Source: Pseudomonas fluorescens (GTDB taxonomy: Bacteria; Pseudomonadota; Gammaproteobacteria; Pseudomonadales; Pseudomonadaceae). Taken from it: a DNA stretch of 64,000 nt. The notes beneath the pieces are model-generated. The model saw nothing but the letters and a program-made list of their open reading frames with translations, did no database searches and had not been told where the DNA came from. Position 1 is the first letter of the stretch. Each line of letters begins with the position of its first letter. The DNA lies in assembly GCF_902498185.1 (NCBI RefSeq), contig NZ_CABVIX010000002.1:310001-374000 (forward strand), given 5' to 3'. Shown one piece after another: positions 1 to 8,980 of this stretch. Position numbers and translations under genes: made by a program.

Positions 1-109
1 ACCGCGCAGCCAGGCCCAGGCCCTGGGTGTCCAGGTTGCCGAAGACCTGCTGGCGCAGGGCGCCGAGGCGATTCTCAAGGAAGTCTATGGCGAGGCCGGT
101 CACTCGTGA
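1..109 (+). CDS. hemC: Hydroxymethylbilane synthase, C-terminal end only
   Basis: The window opens inside this gene; the last 35 codons are visible and end in TGA at 107-109. The visible tail (about LGVQVAEDLLAQGAEAIL) matches the C-terminal domain of porphobilinogen deaminase, which polymerises four porphobilinogens to hydroxymethylbilane in the cytoplasm. The assignment rests mainly on the immediately following hemD, whose GTG start overlaps the stop by 4 bases (GTGA), as in other Pseudomonas hem operons. The catalytic and cofactor-binding parts lie outside the window. Confidence 0.85.
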   Translation, partial: PRSQAQALGVQVAEDLLAQGAEAILKEVYGEAGHS

Positions 110-873
110 GCGGGTGGCGCCTGCTGCTGACCCGGCCTGCCGAGGACTGCGCAGCGCTGGCGCAGACGCTGGCCGACGCGGGAATCCAGAGTAGCAGCCT
201 GCCCCTGCTGGAGATCGAACCCCGGCCCCTGGCCGAGCATGAGCTGGAGAAAGTCCGCCAGATCGATCGCTACCAGGCTGCGATCGTGGTCAGTAAACCA
301 GCGGCGCGGGCACTCCTCGCCGTGCTGGCGCACCTGCACCCGCAGGCACCGCGGCTGGCTTGGTTCACGGTAGGCGCGGCGTCTGCCCAGGTGCTGAGCG
401 AGCAGGGCCTCGACGTCAGCTTTCCCCGAGACGGCGATGACAGTGAAGCCTTGCTGGCGTTGCCCGCATTGGGTCAGGCCATTGCCGCTCCGGCCGCGCG
501 CGTATTGATCGTGCGGGGCGAGGGAGGTCGCGAATGGCTGGCCGAGCGTCTTGCCGAGCAAGGTGCTAGTGTCGATTATCTGGAACTGTATCGCCGTCGA
601 CTGCCGAGCTACCCGGTCCACGCCCTGGTGCGCACCATCGAGGTGGAACGCCTGAACGGGCTGGTGGTCAGCAGTGGGCAAGGTCTTGAACACTTGCAAC
701 AATTGGCTGGCGCCGATTGGCCATGGCTGGCGCGATTGCCGCTGTTCGTGCCCAGTCCGCGAGTCGCCGACCAGGCTCGGGCCGGTGGCGCGCAGCATGT
801 TGTGGATTGCCGTGGCGCGAGTGCCACGGCCTTGCTGGCAGCCGTGCAGCAGACTGCTGCACCTGCCCCTTAA
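106..873 (+). CDS. hemD: Uroporphyrinogen-III synthase
   Basis: A 255-residue protein, normal for HemD, which cyclises and isomerises hydroxymethylbilane to uroporphyrinogen III in haem, sirohaem and cobalamin synthesis. It begins with WRLLLTRPAEDC, a typical HemD N-terminus, and ends with a second lobe containing VFVPSPRVADQARAGG. The family is poorly conserved, so position counts: it starts at a GTG overlapping hemC and is followed by hemX and hemY. The start is fixed by the 4-base overlap and the RLLLTRP motif close behind it. The order hemC-hemD-hemX-hemY suggests one transcript. Confidence 0.95.
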   Translation: MSGWRLLLTRPAEDCAALAQTLADAGIQSSSLPLLEIEPRPLAEHELEKVRQIDRYQAAIVVSKPAARALLAVLAHLHPQAPRLAWFTVGAASAQVLSEQGLDVSFPRDGDDSEALLALPALGQAIAAPAARVLIVRGEGGREWLAERLAEQGASVDYLELYRRRLPSYPVHALVRTIEVERLNGLVVSSGQGLEHLQQLAGADWPWLARLPLFVPSPRVADQARAGGAQHVVDCRGASATALLAAVQQTAAPAP

Positions 874-916
874 GGCGTCGAGCCGAAGCCGGCGCCCCAA
901 TGCAAAGGATGGATAC

Positions 917-2014
917 GTGAGCGAAACTGTCTTGTCCAACAATGAACAGCACACGGCGCCCGAGGCGCCCGAACCGATTGCCGCCGCGCCCGCCCGGCGC
1001 TCGGGCAACGGCCTGGCGATCCTGGCGCTGCTGCTGGGCGCCGCCGGTGTCGCCGTCGGCGGCTGGGGTGTCTGGCAGGTGCGCCAGCTGCAGGGCAGCG
1101 AACAAGGGCAGGGGCAGCATCTGCAAGTGCTCAATGAACGCACCGAGTCGCTGCAGCAGCGCGAACAACAGATGACCGCGCAGCTGTCCTCGCTGCCAGC
1201 GGCCAGCGAACTCGAAGACCGCCGCCGCCTGGTCGCGCAGCTGCAAGGCGACCAGCAGCGCCTCAGCCAGCGGCTCGAAACCGTCCTCGGTGCAAGCCGC
1301 AAGGACTGGCGCCTGGCTGAAGCAGAGCACCTTCTGCGCCTGGCGACCTTGCGTCTTTCGGCATTGCAGGACATCAGCAGCGCCCGCGCCCTTGTCGAGG
1401 GTGCCGACGAGATCCTGCGCGAGCAGAGCGACCCCGGTTCCTTTGCCGCACGCGAACAACTGGCCCGCAGCCTCGCCACGCTCACCAGCGTCAAGCAACC
1501 CGACCGCACCGGTCTGTTCCTGAGGCTGGCCGCCCAGCGTGAGCAAGTGCAGCAGCTCAATGCCGTGGCGCCCGAGTTCGACACCAACGCCGACGCCCTG
1601 GGTGCGCTGGCCGCCGACGGCGATGGCCCGAGCCGCCTTTCGCAGTGGTGGGCCGAGATCTCCAAGTACTTCGAAATCGACTTCAATGCCGACGACAATG
1701 TCCGGCCGTTGCTGTCCGGGCAATCGCTGAACCAGCTGCGCCTGGCCCTGAGCCTGACCATCGAGCAGGCCCAGTGGGCCGCTCTCAATGGTGAGGCCAA
1801 GGTCTATACCCAAGCCCTGGACGACGCGCGCAGCGTGCTGCTGGCGAACTTCAACGCCGACAATCCGCAGAGCAAGGCCATGCTCGACAGCCTCAACGCC
1901 TTGGCCCAGGAGCCGGTTTCGGTGGTGGTGCCCGACCTGAGCGAAAGCCTGAACGCAGTGCAGGCCTACATCGAACGCCGTCATCTGCGGGTCGAAGAAG
2001 GGGCCAAGCCATGA
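917..2014 (+). CDS. hemX: HemX-family inner-membrane protein (uroporphyrinogen methyltransferase-like)
   Basis: Predicted 365 residues from a GTG at 917, preceded by AAGGAT. The reading frame runs open further upstream, but that part lies over hemD and looks non-coding. After a low-complexity Ala/Pro N-terminus there is one membrane helix (about residues 30-52, GLAILALLLGAAGVAVGG), then a long charged coiled-coil region rich in Gln/Glu/Arg and a C-terminal domain typical of HemX (PF04375). Despite the old methyltransferase name, no SAM-binding motif is visible; HemX proteins are thought to be membrane scaffolds of the haem pathway. It overlaps hemY by the 4 bases ATGA. Confidence 0.92.
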   Translation: MSETVLSNNEQHTAPEAPEPIAAAPARRSGNGLAILALLLGAAGVAVGGWGVWQVRQLQGSEQGQGQHLQVLNERTESLQQREQQMTAQLSSLPAASELEDRRRLVAQLQGDQQRLSQRLETVLGASRKDWRLAEAEHLLRLATLRLSALQDISSARALVEGADEILREQSDPGSFAAREQLARSLATLTSVKQPDRTGLFLRLAAQREQVQQLNAVAPEFDTNADALGALAADGDGPSRLSQWWAEISKYFEIDFNADDNVRPLLSGQSLNQLRLALSLTIEQAQWAALNGEAKVYTQALDDARSVLLANFNADNPQSKAMLDSLNALAQEPVSVVVPDLSESLNAVQAYIERRHLRVEEGAKP

Positions 2015-3249
2015 AGCGCGTCTACCTCCTTGCGGTGGTGGCGATCGCCGTGGCGGCCGCGCTGGGTATCGCCATCGCCAAGCACAGCGGCTACGTGCTG
2101 ATCGCCTATGGCGGCTTCCGCTACCAGTCCGGCCTGTGGGCGGCGCTGGGTGCGCTGCTGGCGATTGTCCTGGTGCTGTTGCTGGTGCGCTACCTGATCA
2201 GCCTGGTACTGACCTCCACCGGCGTGGTCAACCCTTGGTCGCGGCGCAATCGTAGCCGGCGTACCCGCATCGCCATCGAACAGGGCCAGCTGGACCTCGC
2301 CGAGGGCCGCTGGGCCAGCGCCCAGCGCCACCTGCACCGTGCCGCCGAGCATGAGCGCCATCCCCTCCTGTACTACCTCGGTGCCGCCCGTGCGGCGAAC
2401 GAGCAAGGCCGTATCGAGGACAGCGACCAGCTGCTCGAGCGTGCTCTGGAGCGTCAGCCGGAGGCCGAGCTTGCGGTTGCATTGACCCATGCCCAACTGC
2501 AGATGGAGCGCGGCGACACCGATGCGGCACTGGTGACCCTGGAGGCGATGCAAGAGCGCTATCCACAGAACGCACAGGTGCTGCGACTGCTGCAACGGCT
2601 GCATCGAGAGCGCGGCGAATGGCCTGCGCTGATTCGCCTGCTGCCCGAGCTGCGCAAGGGCAAGGTGCTCTCGGCGGACGAACTTGCCACGCTCGAAAAA
2701 CGCGCATGGGGCGAGAACCTGAGCCTGGCATCAACCCGGGGCGAGGACCTGCAGAGCGCCCGTCAGTCCTTGGAACGGGCGTGGCAGCAACTGACCTCAG
2801 CCCAGCGTCAGGAGCCGCAACTGGTGCTGGCGTACGCGGAGCAACTGCGCCAGCTGGGGGCTCAGGGCGAGGCCGAAGAGGTACTGCGCACGGCACTCAA
2901 GAAGCACTACGAAAGCCACCTGGCGCGCCTCTACGGTCTGGTTCGTGGCAACGATCCCGCACGCCAGCTGCAAGCCGCCGAAGGCTGGCTCAAGGACCAC
3001 GGCACCGACCCTAGCCTGTTGCTGACCCTTGGCCGCCTGAGCCTGCAGAACCGGCTGTGGGGCAAGGCACGTGACTATCTGGAAAGCAGCCTGCGTCAGC
3101 AGCGCGATCCCGAGACATGTGCCGAGCTTGCCCGCCTGCTCGCCAGCCTTGGCGATACCGAGCGCAGCAACCAGCTGTTCCAGGAAGGCCTGGGGCTGCT
3201 CGACGAGCGCCTGCTGGCACTGCCGTTGCCTGATGGCACGCCTGCCTGA
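2011..3249 (+). CDS. hemY: HemY protein, membrane-anchored TPR protein of haem biosynthesis operon
   Basis: 412 residues. Two N-terminal membrane helices (about 4-24 and 43-65) are followed by a soluble region of helical repeats with TPR character, for example the segments around LYYLGAARAANEQGR and LVLAYAEQLRQLGAQG. This is the gammaproteobacterial HemY (PF07219 plus TPRs), not the Bacillus protoporphyrinogen oxidase of the same name. The ATG overlaps the hemX stop, so translation is probably coupled. A GC-rich hairpin follows the stop at 3261-3279, consistent with the operon ending here. Confidence 0.93.
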   Translation: MKRVYLLAVVAIAVAAALGIAIAKHSGYVLIAYGGFRYQSGLWAALGALLAIVLVLLLVRYLISLVLTSTGVVNPWSRRNRSRRTRIAIEQGQLDLAEGRWASAQRHLHRAAEHERHPLLYYLGAARAANEQGRIEDSDQLLERALERQPEAELAVALTHAQLQMERGDTDAALVTLEAMQERYPQNAQVLRLLQRLHRERGEWPALIRLLPELRKGKVLSADELATLEKRAWGENLSLASTRGEDLQSARQSLERAWQQLTSAQRQEPQLVLAYAEQLRQLGAQGEAEEVLRTALKKHYESHLARLYGLVRGNDPARQLQAAEGWLKDHGTDPSLLLTLGRLSLQNRLWGKARDYLESSLRQQRDPETCAELARLLASLGDTERSNQLFQEGLGLLDERLLALPLPDGTPA

Positions 3250-3260
3250 CCGATCCTCGG

Positions 3261-3279
3261 CCCGCGTCCCCGACGCGGG
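3261..3279 (+). terminator. Hairpin after hemY
   Basis: A perfect 8-bp stem (CCCGCGTC / GACGCGGG) with a 3-base loop, 11 bases after the hemY stop. No U-run follows, so it is either a weak terminator or an RNA-stabilising 3' hairpin. The remaining 200 bases up to the next gene show no further gene. Confidence 0.4.
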
Positions 3280-3490
3280 CTGCAGTCTCCTGTATCCCCG
3301 TTCGAAACACTCCCTGAAAGCCCCACGAATGTGCGCTTTCAGAAATGCCCGTGCCCAGGACGGAAACTTCCTACAAGCCCCTCATCCGTTTCCCCTTTCA
3401 GACAGGGACGTGTCTCAGTTGTAGTGCCTTGAAACAAAGCCTGGCTTTCCACTACCGTCTGTAACCCTGCCCACCTGACCGGGACACGCT

Positions 3491-4009
3491 ATGCCCTCGG
3501 CGCGCTTGTACTCACCGTTTCTTCCAGCTTTCGTGGCCTCGATGTCGATTCTGGCCGTGGTTCACGCCGTCGAGCTCGGCTTCGGGCTGGCGCCGTGCCC
3601 GCTCGGCTATGGTCAGCAGTTTTTCCTGGCGGGCTTTTCGTTGGTCAGCCTGTCTGCGGTTTGCCATGCGCCGGGCGCACTGGGCATGCGAATCTATGCG
3701 CTGTTGTCCTTGCTGCTCGCAGCTGCCGGTGCGCTGGTAGCGGGCAGGCAGGTGTGGCTACAGGGGGCGCTGCCGATCGCGGACATCTGCACCCCGAGCT
3801 TTGCCCCCGTGCTTGACAGCATGCCGTGGTGCCAAGCCATCAAGGCCATGCTGGTCGGCAGTGCCGACTGCATGTCCATCCACTGGAGCTTTCTCGACCT
3901 CACGCTGCCCGAGTGGACCCTGCTGGCCTTCCTGATGCTGGCCATCATGCCGGTGACACGCTTGCTGACGTATCGATTCAGCGCGTTGGCGCATCCGGGC
4001 AAGGGCTGA
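3491..4009 (+). CDS. DsbB-family membrane protein with a disrupted first CXXC
   Basis: 172 residues with four hydrophobic segments (about 12-30, 44-60, 66-84, 140-160), the layout of DsbB, the inner-membrane quinone reductase that reoxidises DsbA. The second periplasmic loop keeps C100 and C127, spaced like the E. coli DsbB C104/C130 pair. In the first loop the usual CPLC reads CPLG (C36, G39), so one of the two quinone-proximal cysteines is missing. Length and the motif SFLDLTLPEWTLLAFL match the second DsbB of P. putida-type genomes, which as I recall it carries an intact CPLC. The protein may be inactive or work by another cysteine arrangement. The start is the ATG after GACCGGGACACGCT; no strong ribosome site is seen. 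Confidence 0.85.
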   Translation: MPSARLYSPFLPAFVASMSILAVVHAVELGFGLAPCPLGYGQQFFLAGFSLVSLSAVCHAPGALGMRIYALLSLLLAAAGALVAGRQVWLQGALPIADICTPSFAPVLDSMPWCQAIKAMLVGSADCMSIHWSFLDLTLPEWTLLAFLMLAIMPVTRLLTYRFSALAHPGKG

Positions 4010-4240
4010 CCCGGCTCAAGCCCGCCGGCCCTCTCACGACAAGCGGCACCCCCCGTGGGTATTAAACGCTTGTACGAACTTAGTCCTCTGCGTACCTTGA
4101 AGGCCGAGGCGCACGGGAATACTCTCCCTGCACGCATACTAGAAACACAACGGCCCGATGCCGTTTCGCGCACGCATCCTCAGTGCTGCAGTGTCAGGAA
4201 GCGAGTTGCAGCGGCATTACCAAGAATGGAAGATATCGCC

Positions 4241-4711
4241 ATGCTCGATAGTTGTCAGAATGCACAGGAACGTTGGGGTGGGGTTCATCAACTGATCGAT
4301 CGCTGGCTCAAGGAGCGCGAAGAGCTGGTACAGGCCTTCGCTCTCTTGCGCGACGCCAAGCCTGCCTTCGCCGACAAGGACAAGAACCGCGACTTCTGTG
4401 CGGTCCTGGTGGACTACGTGTCTGCCTGGCATTTCGAGATCAGCGAGCAGCTCGTCAGCGAGGCCAAGGCATTTGGAGACCAGCGCGGCCTGGAGCTCGC
4501 GACCCAGATCAGCCCGCGCATCGACGACATCACTCAGATCGCCCTGGCGTTCAACGATCATTGCGACAAGGGCGATTGCAGCGACACCGAGCGTTTCGCC
4601 AAGAAGCTCAATGAACTGGGCAGCGTGCTGCACGAACGTTTCGAACTGGAAGACTGCCTGATCGAAGTGCTGCACAACGCGCACAAGGAAGAAGACGCTG
4701 TTGAAGCCTGA
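4241..4711 (+). CDS. algQ: Anti-sigma-70 factor AlgQ/Rsd
   Basis: 156 residues, close to P. aeruginosa AlgQ (160). It begins [20 protein letters not shown], diagnostic of Rsd/AlgQ, and continues as an all-helical protein. Rsd proteins bind region 4 of sigma-70 and shift polymerase toward alternative sigma factors; in P. aeruginosa AlgQ affects alginate and siderophore synthesis. I chose ATG 4241 because family members start there, with GGAAG 9 bases upstream; an in-frame ATG at 4226 is possible. The frame extends upstream to 4055 but that stretch does not resemble the family. About 230 bases before the gene hold its promoter region and no other gene. Confidence 0.94.
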   Translation: MLDSCQNAQERWGGVHQLIDRWLKEREELVQAFALLRDAKPAFADKDKNRDFCAVLVDYVSAWHFEISEQLVSEAKAFGDQRGLELATQISPRIDDITQIALAFNDHCDKGDCSDTERFAKKLNELGSVLHERFELEDCLIEVLHNAHKEEDAVEA

Positions 4712-4714
4712 CGG

Positions 4715-4728
4715 CCGATTTCAATCGG
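4715..4728. terminator. Small bidirectional hairpin between algQ and the FKBP gene
   Basis: CCGATT-TC-AATCGG inverted repeat in the 9-base gap between two convergent stops and running into the FKBP stop. It is short and without a U-run, so terminator function is only a suggestion. Confidence 0.3.
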
Positions 4729-5386
4729 CTACGGCGAGCAGTTCTATCTCGAACACCAGCGGGGTATAGGGCGCGATCAGGTCACCAGCGCCCTCGGCAC
4801 CGTAGGCTTGCGCCGACGGGATCACCACTCGCCACTTCGCGCCTGTCTTCATCCGTGGCAATGCCACTTGCCAACCCTCGATCACCGAGTCCAGCTTGAA
4901 CCACTGGGGTTGCAGATTCTGGTCGAATACCGTGCCGTCCGGCAATCTCCCCACGTACCGAACCTGCACCTTGCCCTCTGCACGTGGCTGCGCGCCGTTG
5001 CCGCTCGCCAGTTCGCTGTAGAGCAGCCCATCCGGCAATTCGTGCACCCCGGCGCGGCCTCGCTCATTGGCCATGAAACGCGTTTCGGCGGCCTGCATCT
5101 TCTTGATCTGCGACTCGGTGGCCGCCGCGCTGGCTTGCTCGTCGTGCTGCTGGAGAATCGCCTCACGTCGCGCAGCGTCTATCTTCAGTGGTTCTTTGCG
5201 GTAGGCCTCCCGCAGGCCTTGGACCAAGGCATCAAGCTCAAGTCCAGGCACTTCTTCGCGCAGGCGTTCGCCGAGGCTGGCACCGACACTGTAGGAAAGA
5301 TCGTGCTCACTGGCGGGTGCCGGCGGCGCCTCAGCCATAGCCAATGGCGCGGCCAGGCTCAGCCCGACAAGTACAAAACGGATCAC
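4721..5386 (-). CDS. Periplasmic FKBP-type peptidyl-prolyl cis-trans isomerase
   Basis: 221 residues from a GTG at 5386, chosen because CCCAGGAG lies 6 bases upstream and because it places a signal peptide (MIRFVLVGLSLAAPLAMA) at the N-terminus. Residues about 25-110 are the helical FKBP_N dimerisation domain. Residues about 120-218 form the FKBP fold, with VQVRYVGRLPDGTVFD and the closing TPLVFEIELLAV. It should catalyse proline isomerisation during folding of exported proteins, like FkpA/FklB. It converges on algQ with only 9 bases between stops. An AT-rich region of 175 bases separates it from the divergent algP. Confidence 0.9.
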   Translation of the reverse strand: MIRFVLVGLSLAAPLAMAEAPPAPASEHDLSYSVGASLGERLREEVPGLELDALVQGLREAYRKEPLKIDAARREAILQQHDEQASAAATESQIKKMQAAETRFMANERGRAGVHELPDGLLYSELASGNGAQPRAEGKVQVRYVGRLPDGTVFDQNLQPQWFKLDSVIEGWQVALPRMKTGAKWRVVIPSAQAYGAEGAGDLIAPYTPLVFEIELLAVAD

Positions 5387-5561
5387 GGTGAACTCCTGGG
5401 CGATGATGACGAGCTGCGCCAATTACAATTGCAAGTGAGTTGCACAATAACAACTTTGCCCAGGCATGCAACGCGGCGCCCCTCGGACTGTCCCATGCCC
5501 TAGCGGCGATCTCAGCACAAGCATAGTATGACCCGCATTCTCGTCAGCCAGGAGGTAAACC

Positions 5562-6473
5562 ATGTCGGCCAAGAAGAAGCCAGTAAGTACGCCGTTGCAC
5601 CTGCTTCAGCAACTTTCGGGCAGCCTGCTCGAACATTTGGAAGAGGCCTGCTCGCAAGCGCTGGCTGATGCAGAGAAGCTGCTGGCCAAGTTGGAAAAAC
5701 AGCGGGGCAAGGCGCAGGAAAAACTGCACGGTTCCCGCACCAAGTTGCAAGATGCCGCCACTGCCGGCAAGTCCAAGGCCCAGGCCAAGGCCAAGTCGGC
5801 TGTGGATGAACTTGAAGAGCTGCTCGATTCGCTCAAGGATCGTCAGTCGCAGACCCGCACCTATATCCAGCAACTCAAGCGCGATGCCCAGGAGAGCCTG
5901 AAGCTGGCTCAAGGGGTAGGCAAGGTGCGCGAAGCAGCCTCCAAGGCGCTGGAGCTGCGCTCGACCAAGGCGCCTGCCAAGAGTGCCATTGAGGCCCCGG
6001 TCAGCAAGCCCGCCAAGCCCGCCAAGGCTGCCAAGTCCACAGTCACGGCTGCCACTGAAACGCAAGCGCCGACCAAGGTTGCCGCTGCCAAGCGGGTCTC
6101 GTCGCGCGCCACGCCTGCCAAGACAGCCGCCAAGCCCGCTGCTGCCCAAACCTCGGCCCGCACCGCTGCGGCCACGCCAGCTGCGGACAAAGCGCCGGCG
6201 AAAGCCACCGCCGCGAAACCTGCCGCCAAGCCAGCCGCAATCAAGGCCCCGGCCAGGGCTGGCGCTGCCAAACCTGCAGCCCGTGCTGCCACCGCCAAGA
6301 CTCCGGCCAAGCCAGCGGCTACCCGAGTCGCCAAGCCAGCAGCGGCGAAAGCGCCCGTCAAAACAGGTGCTTCCAGCGACGATTCGCCAGTAACGAACAC
6401 CCACTCCGCAGCGCCGGCCTCGACGGGCACCACCCCCAGCACCCCCGCTCAGCCGACGTCCTCTTCCTCCTGA
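5562..6473 (+). CDS. algP: AlgP, histone H1-like alginate regulatory protein
   Basis: 303 residues. The first ~135 are helical and charged (MSAKKKPVSTPLHLLQQLSG, then a Lys/Glu coiled coil); the remainder is Lys-Pro-Ala repeats (KAPAKS, AAKPAA, KPAATR) resembling eukaryotic histone H1 tails, ending in Ser/Thr. This is the P. aeruginosa AlgP (AlgR3) architecture, a DNA-binding protein affecting algD transcription, and in P. aeruginosa too it lies next to algQ. CAGGAGG lies 6 bases before the ATG. The repetitive DNA is a natural site for slippage and length variation. The 3' end overlaps the convergent gene by 25 bases. Confidence 0.93.
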   Translation: MSAKKKPVSTPLHLLQQLSGSLLEHLEEACSQALADAEKLLAKLEKQRGKAQEKLHGSRTKLQDAATAGKSKAQAKAKSAVDELEELLDSLKDRQSQTRTYIQQLKRDAQESLKLAQGVGKVREAASKALELRSTKAPAKSAIEAPVSKPAKPAKAAKSTVTAATETQAPTKVAAAKRVSSRATPAKTAAKPAAAQTSARTAAATPAADKAPAKATAAKPAAKPAAIKAPARAGAAKPAARAATAKTPAKPAATRVAKPAAAKAPVKTGASSDDSPVTNTHSAAPASTGTTPSTPAQPTSSSS

Positions 6474-6931
6474 AGCCCCTGAGCCGAGACGCGCAGCTGC
6501 TGCAGCGCGTGATCGGCCCTGGCAGGGCCCGGCATGAGCCGGGCCAGCCAATCCCCGCGCTCCTCGCTCAAGTCCCGTGGCCATCCAGCCGCCAGCTGTT
6601 CCAGGCGATTCAACAGGCCGCGTTCGGCCTCAAGTTCCAGCCCCTTCACTTGCTCGCGTAGCGCTGTCAGCTGCGGGTCGCTTCTTGCCTGCTCGCGCCA
6701 TTGCTGGCGCAGTCGGCGCAGCGGGGCAATCACCTCGCGCTGCCAGGGTTCGGCGATCGCGCACAAGGCCCCCGCCCGCGCCTCGCTGATACCCACTTGC
6801 CGCGCCTGCAGCCAGGCGCCGCAGAGCAGCAGGCAAACATCCCCTCCTTGCTCCTGCAAGCGCAGGCAGGCAGCCTCGACGCCTGGGCGGGCGTACACGG
6901 TCAGGGCGTAATTCCACAGGTCGGTGTGCAT
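6449..6931 (-). CDS. TIGR02444 family protein of unknown function
   Basis: 160 residues beginning MHTDLWNYALTVYARPGVEA, the hallmark of the TIGR02444/DUF2390 family found beside algP and the ABC-F gene in pseudomonads. It is helical, rich in Arg/Leu/Glu, with no signal peptide or membrane segment. Function is unknown. Its 3' end overlaps algP by 25 bases and its start is 50 bases from the divergent ABC-F ATPase. Confidence 0.88.
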   Translation of the reverse strand: MHTDLWNYALTVYARPGVEAACLRLQEQGGDVCLLLCGAWLQARQVGISEARAGALCAIAEPWQREVIAPLRRLRQQWREQARSDPQLTALREQVKGLELEAERGLLNRLEQLAAGWPRDLSEERGDWLARLMPGPARADHALQQLRVSAQGLQEEEDVG

Positions 6932-6981
6932 GGTTCAACTCGCGCCAGTGACTGAGGAAGCTGGTAGACTCCGCGGCCATT

Positions 6982-8892
6982 ATGATCAGACTATCGAACC
7001 TCACTTTACAGCGTGGTCCACAGCGCTTGCTAGACAGCGCCGAGATGACCCTGCACGCTGGCCACAAGGCCGGCCTGATCGGTGCCAACGGCGCCGGCAA
7101 ATCCAGCCTGTTCGCCATGCTGCGCGGTGAGCTCACGCCCGATGGCGGCGACTGCAAGTTGCCGGCTGACTGGCGTATCGCCCACATGCGCCAGGAGATC
7201 GAGACCCTGGATCGCCTGGCTGTCGACTATGTGCTCGACGGCGATATCCGTCTGCGCAAGGTCCAGGCCGAGCTCGCTTGCGCCGAAGCCGCCCATGACG
7301 GCAGCGCACTGGCGCGCCTGCACATCGAGCTCGACAGTGCCGAGGGCTACACCGCCGACGCCCGCGCCCGCAAGCTGCTGGCCGGCCTTGGCTTTTCGAA
7401 CGAGCAGATGGACCGCCGCGTCGGCGACTTCTCCGGTGGCTGGCGGATGCGCCTGAACCTGGCCCAGGCCCTGATGTGCCCCTCCGACCTGCTGCTGCTC
7501 GATGAGCCCACCAACCACCTCGACCTGGACGCTATCCTCTGGCTCGAAGAGTGGCTCAAGGGCTATCCCGGCACCTTGCTGCTGATCTCCCACGACCGCG
7601 ACTTCCTCGATGCCGTGGTCGATCATGTCGTGCATGTCGAGCAGTGCAAGCTGAACGTCTACCGCGGCGGCTACAGCGCCTTCGAGCGCACCCGCGCCGA
7701 ACGCCTGGCGCAGCAGCAGCAGGCGTACGAGAAACAGCAGGCGCAACGCGCGCACATGGAAAAGTACATCGCCCGTTTCAAGGCCCAGGCCACCAAGGCC
7801 CGCCAGGCACAGAGCCGCATCAAGGCCCTCGAGCGCATGGAGGAGTTGTCGGCGGCGCACGTGGATTCGCCGTTCGACTTTGTCTTCCGCGAATCGCAAA
7901 AGATCTCCAGCCCCCTGCTGGACCTTTCCGAAGGCCGCCTGGGCTACGGCGACAAGGCGATCCTCGAGAAGGTCAAGCTGCAGCTCACTCCCGGCGCGCG
8001 GATCGGCCTTCTGGGTCCCAACGGCGCAGGCAAGTCGACCCTGATCAAGAACCTCGCCGGCGAGCTCGAACCGATCTCCGGGCGTCTGGTACGCGGCGAG
8101 AACCTCGCTGTCGGCTACTTCGCCCAGCATCAGCTCGATTCCCTGGACGACAAGGCCAGTCCACTGCTGCATCTGCAGCGCCTCGCGCCGTCCGAGCGCG
8201 AGCAGACCTTGCGCGACTTCCTGGGCGGCTTCGATTTCCGTGGCAACCGCATCGACGAGCCGGTGATCAACTTCTCCGGGGGTGAAAAAGCCCGCCTGGC
8301 GTTGGCGCTGATCGCCTGGGAGCGGCCGAACCTGCTGCTGCTCGACGAACCGACCAACCACCTGGACCTCGAGATGCGCCTGGCCCTGACCATGGCGCTT
8401 CAGGAGTTCAGTGGGGCGGTGGTGGTGGTTTCCCACGACCGTCACCTGCTCAAGAGCACCACCGATGACTTCCTGCTGGTCGCTGATGGCAAGGTCGAAA
8501 CCTTCGACGGCGACCTGGAAGACTACAGCCGCTGGCTGATCGACTACCGACAGCGCAACGCGCCGGTCAGCAGTACTCCGGTCAACCCCGACAAGACCGA
8601 CAAGAAGGCCCAGCGCCAGGCCGCCGCGGCCTTGCGTCAGCAACTGGCACCACACAAGCGAGAAGCCGACAAGCTCGAACGCGAACTGGGTGAGGTTCAT
8701 GTCCAACTCGCGCAGATTGAAACGTCGCTGGGCGACAGCGGGCTGTACGAGGCCGCGCGCAAGGACGAGCTGCGTGATCTGCTCGGTCGCCAGAGCAAGT
8801 TGAAGGTGCGCGAAGGGAACCTGGAAGAACGCTGGATGGAGGCGCTGGAAACGCTCGAGTCGATGCAGGCGGAGTTGGAAGCGCTGTCCTGA
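6982..8892 (+). CDS. ABC-F family ATPase (YheS-like)
   Basis: 636 residues, almost the length of E. coli YheS. Two nucleotide-binding domains without membrane segments: Walker A GANGAGKSS at about 34-42 and GPNGAGKST at about 345-353; signatures SGGWRMRL and SGGEKARL; Walker B LLLLDEPTNHLDLD twice. A charged linker lies between the domains and a coiled-coil C-terminus (about 530-636) follows. ABC-F proteins act on ribosomes as translation factors or antibiotic-protection factors rather than as transporters. No Shine-Dalgarno is seen before the ATG. It is divergent from the TIGR02444 gene. Confidence 0.93.
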   Translation: MIRLSNLTLQRGPQRLLDSAEMTLHAGHKAGLIGANGAGKSSLFAMLRGELTPDGGDCKLPADWRIAHMRQEIETLDRLAVDYVLDGDIRLRKVQAELACAEAAHDGSALARLHIELDSAEGYTADARARKLLAGLGFSNEQMDRRVGDFSGGWRMRLNLAQALMCPSDLLLLDEPTNHLDLDAILWLEEWLKGYPGTLLLISHDRDFLDAVVDHVVHVEQCKLNVYRGGYSAFERTRAERLAQQQQAYEKQQAQRAHMEKYIARFKAQATKARQAQSRIKALERMEELSAAHVDSPFDFVFRESQKISSPLLDLSEGRLGYGDKAILEKVKLQLTPGARIGLLGPNGAGKSTLIKNLAGELEPISGRLVRGENLAVGYFAQHQLDSLDDKASPLLHLQRLAPSEREQTLRDFLGGFDFRGNRIDEPVINFSGGEKARLALALIAWERPNLLLLDEPTNHLDLEMRLALTMALQEFSGAVVVVSHDRHLLKSTTDDFLLVADGKVETFDGDLEDYSRWLIDYRQRNAPVSSTPVNPDKTDKKAQRQAAAALRQQLAPHKREADKLERELGEVHVQLAQIETSLGDSGLYEAARKDELRDLLGRQSKLKVREGNLEERWMEALETLESMQAELEALS

Positions 8893-8980
8893 GGGCCCGT
8901 TCTCCCAGGAAATGTCTCCCTGGTCATCGCCCTCGCACTGGCTTAATATTTTTCTGGATATTTACTAGGCGAGGTGTGTG

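Noticed and set aside
100..1984. Long minus-strand open frames across hemD-hemX
   Set aside because: They are antisense to hemD and hemX, rich in Arg/Ser or Gln/Val without domain character, and result from high-GC codon bias.
7030..8706. Minus-strand open frame of over 500 codons
   Set aside because: It lies entirely opposite the ABC-F gene, whose motifs are clear; the antisense translation has no recognisable fold.
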